Shown one piece after another: positions 43,381 to 52,571 of a stretch of DNA of 64,000 nt. Each line of letters begins with the position of its first letter. The first letter of the stretch is position 1. The DNA is from Amanita rubescens (taxonomy: Eukaryota; Basidiomycota; Agaricomycetes; Agaricales; Amanitaceae), in contig WION01000024.1 in assembly GCA_015039365.1 (NCBI GenBank), positions 186,001 to 250,000 on the forward strand, in the 5' to 3' direction. The notes below the pieces were generated by a model that ran no database searches, was not told the origin of the DNA, and saw nothing but the letters and a program-made list of their open reading frames with translations. The position numbers and the translations under genes were made by a program.

Positions 43381-43648
43381 TGTTGGAGTACGAGCGTTGC
43401 GCTACGGCTAAGTCCAATATTTGTGCATGTTTATTTGATTGATATTTGATACGTCGAATGTTCGCCTGCACGCCTCAGTTCTTTATATCATAACTGAGGC
43501 GTGAGTTGCTACCTATTCATTCGTTTACATTCATACTAATCTTACCGCAGTCGTTCCTTAGGTAGTTCACTCTTTAATACAAGTTCTTTATATCATAACT
43601 GAGGCTCGTTCCTTAGAATCTCGCCCCGGTAAATTTTCCCTGCCAACA
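43381..43648 (+). repeat. Copia 5' LTR
   Basis: 268 bp, TGTTGG...CCAACA. It holds AGTTCTTTATATCATAACTG twice, the first copy within a perfect 11-bp stem (ACGCCTCAGTT / AACTGAGGCGT) around a loop CTTTATATCAT. The TATA-like loop may be the promoter. Confidence 0.95.
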
Positions 43649-43660
43649 GGTTATGGGCCC
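43649..43660 (+). promoter_or_regulatory. Copia primer-binding site
   Basis: GGTTATGGGCCC begins immediately after the 5' LTR. It is complementary to the anticodon-stem region of initiator Met tRNA (GGGCCCAUAACC), the half-tRNA type of primer known from Drosophila copia and Ty5, rather than to a tRNA 3' end. The gag-pol ATG (43653) lies within it. Confidence 0.7.
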
Positions 43661-46600
43661 CGGAGAATCCATCATGTCAGCAACAGACACCCTCAAGCTC
43701 TTGAAGCTCCCGAAGCTCAAGGACGACGGTACCAATTGGATAACGTACCGCGAGAGGATTATAAATACTCTCACTCATAAGGGTCTCAAGCGACATGTTA
43801 CTGGAACCGCGCGGAAGCCTGCCGAGATTGAATTCAAAGATGACAAAGCCTACAAGAAGGGTACAACAAGTGAACTCACCCCTACCATGCTCACCACACT
43901 CGAAAAAGAACAGGACGAGTACGAGCAAAAAGAGGCCTCAGTCCGTGAAGTCATTTACGAGACGATAGGCCAGTCTTTATTCCTCCAAGTCAAAAACGAG
44001 GATACAGCTGCCAAAGTCTGGGACAAATTGGTGTCGATCATGGAGAAGAAAGGCGACCTAATCCAAGTTAGCGTTCTCTCGAGGATGCAAACTATGGTCT
44101 GTCTCGAGGATGACGACATACGTGCTCACCTTGCGAGCATGTCGGAACTGAAGGAGCAACTTGAAGGCATGGGTGCTCCCATATCCGATCCATCATTCGC
44201 TGCCATGATTCGCAAATCACTCCCAGTGAGTTACCGCTCCCTGTTACAAACGCTCAGTGCCACTGCCCGTGTCAATAAGAAGATACTCACTAGCGACGAA
44301 ATCATTGGAGCTATCCACGAAGAAGCCGATGAGCAAAAAGTCCATAAAGAAGCAGATAGGGTTGCCGAGAATGCAGCAATGATAGCTGCGCAGTCTAAAA
44401 GACGGGATGATAAGAAAAAGATCAAATGTGCCAATTGCAAACGTACCGGGCACAAAAAGGAGGACTGCTACCGAAAAGGCGGTGGAAAAGAAGGCCAGGC
44501 ACCATGGGAGAAGAAGACCAAAGACGGCAATGCCAAAGCAAATGCCGCCGAGTCTACCGAGCCCGACGAGGATGATGTATCACTCGCAGTGCAATGCTGC
44601 CCCACCGAACCTCTAGAAGCCCTAGCCAGTGTCCCAAGCGATGGCCACGTCATCATCGACAGCGGAGCCACCCGGCACTTCACTCCGAACCGTTCCGATC
44701 TTGCAAATTTCACCGAAATTCCCCCAAGACCTATTAAAGCTGCCAACGGTCTCTTGCTACAAGCTACGGGCCGTGGCGATCTAAAGTTATTGCTCCCTAT
44801 GGGAAAAGGTTGTCAGCCAACTAAAGTTACACTCCGAAATGTGTATTACGCACCCGATTTCGCATTCACGATGGTATCCGTGGGGACGATGGATGACAAA
44901 GGATTCCAGATCCTCACTGAAGATGGAATCTGTACCATCAGTACTGCCAGACCCGAACGTCGAGTTATTGCTCGCATTCCGAAGGTTAACGGATTATACC
45001 GAGTGTCGATTGCTCCACAAGGTGTTTCCGGAGTAGATAATGCTCTAGCTGCATCCGGAAAGGTGTCAATAAACGAATTACACCGTAAAATGGGACATAT
45101 TAATCATGATGACTTACTTCATATGGTCAAAAACGGGACAGCAACTGGAGTAGACCTCGATATGGACTCTAAACCCGAACAGTGCCCTGATTGCCTAGAA
45201 GGGAAAGCCGTGCGGAAGCCGTTTCCAAAACTGAGCACAAGCGACCGTGCAAAGAAGTACGGCGACAAGGTTGTCTCCGACCTATGGGGACCCGCTCCCT
45301 CGCCGTCACTCAAAGGGAAGAAGTACTATATACTTTTTCAGGATCAGTTTACCCACGAGCAACGGATATATTTCCTTACCAAGAAATCGGAAGCTTTTGA
45401 GGCCTATAAGGTTTACGAAGCATGGGTAAAACTTCAACGTAACGCTCCCATAAAGATATTCGGCACCGACCGAGGGGGAGAATTCACAGGCGCTGTCTTT
45501 AAGGCACACCTGGAGAAAGCTGGGACCACCCGCCACTTTACTGTGCACGATAGCCCACAATCCAACGGAAAAGCCGAGCGCGCAAACCGAACGATCGTCG
45601 AGGGAGCTACAGCAATGTTGTCAGCATCAAAATTACCTGATAACCTATGGGCCGAAGCCATCGCTCACCAAGTTTGGCTTCGTAATCGCGCTCCCACAAA
45701 GGCATTACCACATTCGAAAACTCCGTTGGAAATGGCAACTGGAGATTGTCCAAATCTGTCAGACGTGCACGAATGGGGATGTAAAGTATGGGTGAAACGT
45801 ACCCACAGTCCAAAATTAAAGTCCAGGGTTGCTACTGGACGCTTTATTGGTTTTGACGAGGAATCCAAGGGATGCCGGATATATTGGGAGGACAGACGCG
45901 CTGTAACTGTTGAACGTGACGTCTACTTCGATAAAAGAGGTCTCTCAGCCCCAGAAACGACTTTGATTGAAGGGGAGACTCACAGAGATAACAATCAAAC
46001 CCAAAATGCGGTCACACCCACAGAAAACGTCGAACCACCGGTGAACGAAGATGCCAATCGTCAAACGGTTAGCGCCACCGGAAAGAGCGTCGAAAAAGCT
46101 AAAAATCCAGCCCTAGACAACGTCAATCCGACGAAAAACGGAGGAGATACGACGAAATCAAACTCACCTCTCACCCAAACCTCATTCAAGCTACCAACAC
46201 AAGATCCAACCCAATCCACACCTATCCAACCATCAGATGACGAGGAGGAAGTCGTAGAGGAACTCCTAGGACGTGGTAAACGAGCCAGACCGCCACAGGG
46301 CTACTACAAGGCGCTGATGAGAGGAGATAAGACACCAGGGGGAGGAATGGTGGCTATCACTGAAAACCAACCTGAATATCAGCTCTCAGCAGTTGATTTA
46401 GACACAGAGGACCTACTCATTGCTGCAGCTATGCAGGAGTATGTTCTAGCATCAGGAACGGAAGGAGAGCCAAGATCGTTGAACGAAGCGTTGAAGGGAG
46501 ACGAAGCTGACAAATGGCGTGCGGCTGTGCATACCGAATTGGACCAAATCGAAAAACTGGGTACCTGGGAAATAGTGGAAGCTCCTGCGGACGCCAACAT

Positions 46601-48047
46601 TGTTTCGTCCAAGTTCGTATTCAGGCTTAAGCGTGACGAACGCGGTAACATCGTCAAATACAAAGCTCGACTGGTCGCCCGCGGTTTCACGCAGAAATTC
46701 GGCATCGACTACTTCGACACCCGCGTTTGGATAGTCCGATGGGAAACCATTCGGAACCTTCTCGCCCAGGCCGCCGCACGAGGATCAGTCATACATCAAG
46801 CTGATGTCAAGAATGCATATCTCAACGCTGAAATAAAAGAAGATATCTACGTAGAGCTCCCACCTTCCTACGAACAATTTCGATCCCTACCAAGCCATCT
46901 AGCCCAGAAACGAGCCGTCTGCAAGCTCAAGAAGGGTTTATATGGAACCAAACAAGCCGGTCGAGGCTGGTACATGAAACTCCGTGACACTTTTATCAGC
47001 TTCGGATACAAAGTATCTAACGCTGATCTCGGCGTCTTCTACAGATTCTCGACTGGGAAATACACCATCGTCGCTGTTGCGACTGATGATCTGACTATCA
47101 TTGCCGAATCGGTCGAATCTGCTCAGCTGATCAAGGATCAGTTGAACAAACACTTTGAACTAGTCGATCTCGGGGAGATCAAATGGCTCTTAGGTGTTCA
47201 CATCACCCGCGACCTTGAAAAGCGAACGATATCACTCGGACAACAGTCTTACATCGACGAGATCGTCAAGCGATTCGGACTTGAAGACGCACGCCCCATC
47301 TCAACTCCGATGGAACCTGGATCTGACTTCACCCCCGGAACTCCACACATCTCACCAGTCAAACTGACTGCCCGAGAACGCTCCTTCTACCGGGAAATGA
47401 TCGGCGCTCTGCTCTATCTCTCCACCGTGACTCGAGCCGACGTCGCCTATTGCATCTCCACCTTATCTCGTTATCTTGAAGATCCATCAAAGACACATCT
47501 CGCCGCCGCTCAACGAGCGATCCGAAACCTAAAACAGACCCGTGATAAGTGTCTGATCCTTGGAGGAAAGGACCCTCAACTACGTGCCTACTCAGATGCC
47601 GACTGGGCTTCTCAAGCTCATCGCCACTCAATCTCCGGCTTCGCCATCTTCCACGGTCAAGGAGCCGTTTCATGGAGTTCGAAGAAACAACCAATCGTTA
47701 CTCTTTCAAGCACTGAGTCGGAATACGTTGCTCTCTCACACGTCGTGAAGGATCTACTCTGGCATCAGAAACTCCACTTGGAACTCTCGCCCTTCTTTGA
47801 CGAGATCAAGGCACCAATTCTGCTCTACTGCGACAATCAAGGCGCTATCGTGTTATCGAAGGACGCTACTTTCCATATGCGTACCAAGCATATTGATACC
47901 CGTTTCCATTTCGTTCGAGAAATTGTCTACAACAACATTCTTTCTATTTCCTATTGTCCTACTGATGATATGATTGCAGATATCTTTACAAAAGCTCTGT
48001 CTCGTTTCAAGTTTGAAAAATTTCGTACGTTACTCAATATTCTCTAA
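43653..48047 (+). CDS. Copia gag-pol polyprotein
   Basis: 1,464 residues. Gag (1-250) ends with the zinc knuckle CANCKRTGHKKEDC (about residue 259). Protease: VIIDSGATRHF (about 336). The pre-integrase HHCC domain is LHRKMGHINHDDL...CPDCLEGKA. Integrase core: D of VVSDLWGP, D of GTDRGGEF and E of NGKAERANR. A Ser/Thr/Asn-rich linker follows. Reverse transcriptase: FVFRLKRDERGNIVKYKARLVARGF, HQADVKNAYLNAEI and ATDDLTII, the catalytic pair in an Ala-Thr-Asp-Asp context instead of YVDD. RNase H: YSDADWASQAHRHSISGF, SSTESEYVALSH, CDNQGAI and HIDTRFHFVRE. All enzymes needed for transposition are present, with no stop or frameshift. An odd point is DTRVWIVRW where Copia RTs usually have a D-T-x-x-P-V-x-R type motif. 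Start: first ATG after the LTR; a second Met lies at codon 8. Confidence 0.96.
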   Translation: MGPGESIMSATDTLKLLKLPKLKDDGTNWITYRERIINTLTHKGLKRHVTGTARKPAEIEFKDDKAYKKGTTSELTPTMLTTLEKEQDEYEQKEASVREVIYETIGQSLFLQVKNEDTAAKVWDKLVSIMEKKGDLIQVSVLSRMQTMVCLEDDDIRAHLASMSELKEQLEGMGAPISDPSFAAMIRKSLPVSYRSLLQTLSATARVNKKILTSDEIIGAIHEEADEQKVHKEADRVAENAAMIAAQSKRRDDKKKIKCANCKRTGHKKEDCYRKGGGKEGQAPWEKKTKDGNAKANAAESTEPDEDDVSLAVQCCPTEPLEALASVPSDGHVIIDSGATRHFTPNRSDLANFTEIPPRPIKAANGLLLQATGRGDLKLLLPMGKGCQPTKVTLRNVYYAPDFAFTMVSVGTMDDKGFQILTEDGICTISTARPERRVIARIPKVNGLYRVSIAPQGVSGVDNALAASGKVSINELHRKMGHINHDDLLHMVKNGTATGVDLDMDSKPEQCPDCLEGKAVRKPFPKLSTSDRAKKYGDKVVSDLWGPAPSPSLKGKKYYILFQDQFTHEQRIYFLTKKSEAFEAYKVYEAWVKLQRNAPIKIFGTDRGGEFTGAVFKAHLEKAGTTRHFTVHDSPQSNGKAERANRTIVEGATAMLSASKLPDNLWAEAIAHQVWLRNRAPTKALPHSKTPLEMATGDCPNLSDVHEWGCKVWVKRTHSPKLKSRVATGRFIGFDEESKGCRIYWEDRRAVTVERDVYFDKRGLSAPETTLIEGETHRDNNQTQNAVTPTENVEPPVNEDANRQTVSATGKSVEKAKNPALDNVNPTKNGGDTTKSNSPLTQTSFKLPTQDPTQSTPIQPSDDEEEVVEELLGRGKRARPPQGYYKALMRGDKTPGGGMVAITENQPEYQLSAVDLDTEDLLIAAAMQEYVLASGTEGEPRSLNEALKGDEADKWRAAVHTELDQIEKLGTWEIVEAPADANIVSSKFVFRLKRDERGNIVKYKARLVARGFTQKFGIDYFDTRVWIVRWETIRNLLAQAAARGSVIHQADVKNAYLNAEIKEDIYVELPPSYEQFRSLPSHLAQKRAVCKLKKGLYGTKQAGRGWYMKLRDTFISFGYKVSNADLGVFYRFSTGKYTIVAVATDDLTIIAESVESAQLIKDQLNKHFELVDLGEIKWLLGVHITRDLEKRTISLGQQSYIDEIVKRFGLEDARPISTPMEPGSDFTPGTPHISPVKLTARERSFYREMIGALLYLSTVTRADVAYCISTLSRYLEDPSKTHLAAAQRAIRNLKQTRDKCLILGGKDPQLRAYSDADWASQAHRHSISGFAIFHGQGAVSWSSKKQPIVTLSSTESEYVALSHVVKDLLWHQKLHLELSPFFDEIKAPILLYCDNQGAIVLSKDATFHMRTKHIDTRFHFVREIVYNNILSISYCPTDDMIADIFTKALSRFKFEKFRTLLNIL

Positions 48048-48060
48048 TATTGCTCAGCTC

Positions 48061-48069
48061 GAAGGGGAG
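48061..48069 (+). promoter_or_regulatory. Copia polypurine tract
   Basis: GAAGGGGAG directly abuts the 3' LTR and should prime plus-strand synthesis. Confidence 0.85.
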
Positions 48070-48337
48070 TGTTGGAGTACGAGCGTTGCGCTACGGCTAA
48101 GTCCAATATTTGTGCATGTTTATTTGATTGATATTTGATACGTCGAATGTTCGCCTGCACGCCTCAGTTCTTTATATCATAACTGAGGCGTGAGTTGCTA
48201 CCTATTCATTCGTTTACATTCATACTAATCTTACCGCAGTCGTTCCTTAGGTAGTTCACTCTTTAATACAAGTTCTTTATATCATAACTGAGGCTCGTTC
48301 CTTAGAATCTCGCCCCGGTAAATTTTCCCTGCCAACA
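48070..48337 (+). repeat. Copia 3' LTR
   Basis: 268 bp, no difference from the 5' LTR seen on reading both. Confidence 0.95.
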
Positions 48338-48342
48338 TATAT

Positions 48343-51300
48343 CATCCTCGGTTAGTTTATCATAATACATGTGTCCGAAAATGCATAACATCAGTGCCAG
48401 CTAAGAAGGAAAAACTGATCCGTATTCCTAGTTTATGAAGAATGAAACCTAAAGGGCGAAGCGTTGAGGCGATGTAGAGAGTCAGAAAAAGTGTTACGAA
48501 AAAGGAATCGGGCAAGAGCCTCTCAGTACCTGCAAGTCGCACGAGCTTCCCAGTTGCCCAGCGTGGCGTGGACGCTACCGATGCATCGGGCACTAGATGC
48601 CGTGTCACTGCAGGCTCATAAGGTCTCTTCCATATACGTCTTATGCAGGTACGCGTTTAAATGGAGGGAATAGCCAGCTGTCTTCTTTAGCTTGATTTGT
48701 CGTTTCCTGTGTTTGGAGGTTGAGCGCTTCCCACAAACATGGGTAGACGCCGTCAATGTTGTAATCCTCCATGAAGCCTCCAGCTATCAAATGAAAATTT
48801 ACTGATTGACCGAGCTTACCCGAGTGTAAATGAATTCCACCATTCCAAAAAAAATCCCGACATCCGCCTGTGTCGGTAAACACACATTATTCTCGTGAGT
48901 GTTCACGGGGCCTGTGCGATTGGGTTCAAGATTTGCTATTTCGGTAAACCTTGCCACGTTTCAATGTTCCCCTTTTTCTAAGCACCTTGAATAACGCCTA
49001 CAGAAGTTCGTTAGACGATTTCTGCAGCAGAAATGAGTACCCTCGCTGCGGGCCCTGGGAAGGGGTAGATTGATAGTAAGGACGCTCGAGTTTGAGTCAT
49101 GCGAAAATTAGTGATTAAAAAGGAGAACTCCGAATACAGTCACTTGCAGGTCTCCTTTTGCAAGCATCTTATCGTCATTTTTCGATTATTTTCGGGGCAG
49201 GAGTAACCAGTAACCACATGTTAAGATGGAAACGGCCGTTACAGACACTGAAAAGGAATCGCGTCCAAAGTCATGCGAATGCTAGTACACCGATTTGGAA
49301 TCGTATATACATAGATTCTAAATCTCCAAATTGGATTTGACGTCCAAATTACTGGAAGCGAGTATGGTATACACTTCCAGTGGATCTTACCGCAACCGTT
49401 ATCAGTGCGGTAACCCAGGCGGACGTCGGGGACGCACGGACGAGATGTCTAACTCACGACATCACGTCAAAAAGGAAGAGGGGCGTGGATGGCATGAAAG
49501 CAATGAGTATGACGCATTCTCGGTGTGATCCAGCTCGTGGTATTGGGCTAGAACCCGGGATTGCGAGAAAAAGACGTTACAAAAAAGGTAAGGCGCAGTA
49601 GTAGTCAACAGGAGATCATAATTCTGCACGGGAGAAGTTGATAGCCCCGACTAACTCAGTGACTGCCGTTTTCTCATGGCTCGGGATTCGCCACCAATCC
49701 AGAACAATAGCCTCACATGGGGCGCTACTCTATACCGCACAGCCAAGGTCTTTTGAATACTTTATTAGAGTCGGCACAGTCCGATGCTGTCAAATGTGAT
49801 GTAGTCGGAGTGCAATAAATTTGCGAGAGATCAAGAAAGAAATGTTTCAGAAGTGGCCGAGGGTGTCGTTGGAGAGTAGGAGTGCAAGGAGCAATAGAGT
49901 CTGAGGGGCTAAAATCGAGAGTAAGGAAGGTGGTTGTCGCGGCTTTGGTGCGGCTGGTGGCAAGAGAGGGGAAGGTTTTCCGCATTTAGAAGGGGGCCGA
50001 AATAAATGGTGTAGAGCGTCTATAGCGGGCACATGAGACAGCAGACCTATAACGCGCGATTAGCACCCATCTTGGCACCTCTGAACGATAGTAAGGGCGA
50101 TGTCAGCTTGAAAATTGACAACATGGTTTGGACAACCTGCAAACACCTTGAATGCGCCACGTGCCCTTCTCCCATTGCTTACAGTGCCCACAGCATTGGG
50201 CCTGATGCTCTTAGCAGCTTGCGTTAGAGCGAATGGAACAAAATGCACCCAGTGTTTAGAGAGTGGCATTATCTAGCGATCATAGGGTGGATTGGGGCGC
50301 GACAGGTGTGCGAGGAACGCGGGGATGAAAAACTGGGTCGTAGGCTTCAGGTGAGAGAGGAGGAAGAGCGGACCAGAGGAGGAATGGTGGAAATATGGAA
50401 CAGGCTCGTTGCTTCTACGTTGGTCACCATCGCAAATCAGGCGAGCGCAGGCAGATGAAGCTCTGAAAAAAAGAAGTGAGGCGCTCGCTGATCCAGAGGA
50501 CAAGCAGGCAGATCTACCGATTGTCGTGGTCAGCGAAAGCGGCCTTGCGCGTTTCCCTGAGACGCTTTAGGATGCGCTTCCAAGTTCTCGCCCGTGGTGT
50601 TTGACAGCTTGTAGTGTTTGGTTTCTCCGTCTCAAGCGACTTCCGCAGAGGGCTGACCAGGCTAGGCCAGAAAGGAGCCTTCCAGCATAGTAACCTCGTG
50701 ATCTATGCCAGTGTTTCTTGTGAACTAGGCGAAGAAGACGGTGTACCATGTCCTGCAATTGGCCTCTGTCCGTGAAGACAACGCAACGGATGTCGTTCAA
50801 ACCACCGGCAATCGGTGTCCTAACGCCCACGCCCAGAGTAAAGTGCATGCTTGCGGAAAGAACGAGTTTTACGCCAAATCTTGGTTATCCTGACCTCAGA
50901 ACATGGGGGCTGGGCACATTATGCAACGTCGGTGACTCGGCATCGATTGCAAGGCAGGAGCTAGTTGCGACCAATTGATTAGGTGGCGGTCCCGCATAAT
51001 ACAGTCTTTCGGGTTGAAATATGAGATCTATGTCACCGGCGACATCCATTGTTGACGGCGCGGCAACTTTTGGGGTTGTCCCGGGTTAGAACGCCCCCCA
51101 GTATTGATGCATCAGTGCAGCATTTTTGGGGAGTGAGGGGGTTGGCCAAGAGGAGCGACGAATGATTGTTGAAACTCGGAGGATTCCCAGGTTCTTCTCG
51201 GCTGCGGCTAAGACCGGAGGGGAAATGCAAGGGATGGACAAATGAGGCCAGTGCCCTGCTAAGTTATCGCGCGCAGTGATTACGGACTCAAAAGCCAATC

Positions 51301-51736
51301 CTGAGCCTGGTTCAGTCGGTCGGTCGTAGGCGCGATCGGCCATGATAAGAGCCGAATCTCAAGTTCCCTTGAACCTGAAGTCACACATCTCTTGTTTCCG
51401 AATTTGGACGACTCGTTGATCTATAATCGGAACCGCTGGTTGGGGGAGGCGAGAGGCTCTGCAAGCCATTGTTACGCTCCTTCCTGTTTGCCCTACTCTT
51501 AAGTTTTCTCGCACGTGGTTATTACCGCACTATGTGGCAACCAGAATTACATGTTATCAGGGTGGCAAGACCGTAAAAAACGATTCACATACGTAACCAA
51601 GTAACACATCGAAAGTTACAGCACATCGTATAGCGATTGGAAGAAGGGGTTAAACAAAAAGGGACAAGGAAAAATCTTGAATGACGGTTGGCCCTTGTTT
51701 GCGAATATAAGCATCACTTACAAGTAAAAATGTCTT
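48343..51736. other. Gene-poor stretch with one possible gene fragment
   Basis: No firm gene. On the plus strand around 50270-50570, GARQVCEERGDEKLGRRLQVREEEER and, one frame over, ADEALKKRSEALADPEDKQADLPIVVVSESGLARF (stop near 50568) read like parts of one helical, charged protein split by a frame change near 50445; the family is not recognised. Minus-strand frames at 49725-50032 and 50567-50848 are probably chance. Confidence 0.4.
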
Positions 51737-52571
51737 TCAACATGTCTTGTGAAATTTCTTCTCATGTTTCTTGAGTGAATCCTCTCTCCCATACTTTTTG
51801 CCGCAGTGACATTGAAATTGCGGCAGGGGACAGTGGCAGCGTGCATATTTCTGGTGACGTCTCATATCGCGTATACGAGCGGTCTCGGTGCTGCACGTGT
51901 GGCAACGATAACGCGTCTTTCCATCCCGCTCAAAGTCAGAGAAGGGTGGATCGTGCACCGTAGTTGGTACGTCATTATCCAACGGAATTACCGGTGGACC
52001 CACATGTGACGATTCAGTAGTCGGTCCACGATCTTCTTTGAGTGGCTTTCGGCTGTTTAAAGAATGTAGAGCATCGAAGACTACGACAGCTGGGGTATGC
52101 AACTGTGTAGACACGGCTGGCGACCGAAGAAGAAAGCCAACGCCGTCTGCTCTCGTTTGCCTTATCCCTTCTTCATATTGTCTTTGGAGATCGAATGCTT
52201 GAGCGTCCTCGGTTAAACACGACGGAGGGATGGTCCTGTGCCTGAACTCGACTGGCGACGTGGAGGGCATGATACCGCCTGCTCTCAGATACTTTATCGC
52301 TTCTTGCGTTTGGAGATCAAACAATTGCATTTCTGGAATGCCATCACCCTGAAGTAAACCGAGGGCCAAAAATGGTGTTTATGCATTAGCGAACGACGGA
52401 ACAACGGGCAATATAGTATGAGAGGGATATAGAAGAAGATGACAGTTGACTACTTACCCCCACATAACCTGGCTGCATATTGAAACCTTCAAAATCTAGA
52501 CCCGCAATGCCGGCACTATTGGGGTCCCCGAAGGGTTCGACGTCCATGTCTTCCTCATCGTGGGAGAGCAT
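51737..52571 (-). CDS. Zinc-finger protein Z2
   Basis: Two exons, 52571-52458 (38 codons) and 52348-51737, joined through an intron with donor GTAAGT and acceptor CTTCAG, give 241 residues, the same length as Z4. Acidic N-terminus MLSHDEEDMDVEPFGDPNS, then the family motif EGFNMQPGY right before the intron. The middle is Pro/Thr-rich. The end of the protein has YRCHTCSTETARIRDMRRHQKYARCH and FQCHCGKKYGREDSLKKHEKKFH, the second with CX1C spacing. The segment IFGPRFTSG after the homologous splice point carries one extra T compared with Z1, which fits the shifted acceptor. Putative nuclear DNA-binding protein; targets unknown. Confidence 0.72.

Larger units (their letters stand above)
43381..48337 (+). 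mobile_element. Complete Ty1/Copia retrotransposon
   Basis: 4,957 bp with two 268-bp LTRs that look identical by eye, a 5-bp target duplication TATAT (43376-43380 and 48338-48342), a primer site directly after the 5' LTR, one uninterrupted 1,464-codon gag-pol frame and a polypurine tract before the 3' LTR. The order integrase before reverse transcriptase makes it Copia. Identical LTRs and an open frame mean a very recent insertion that may still be active. Confidence 0.97.
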
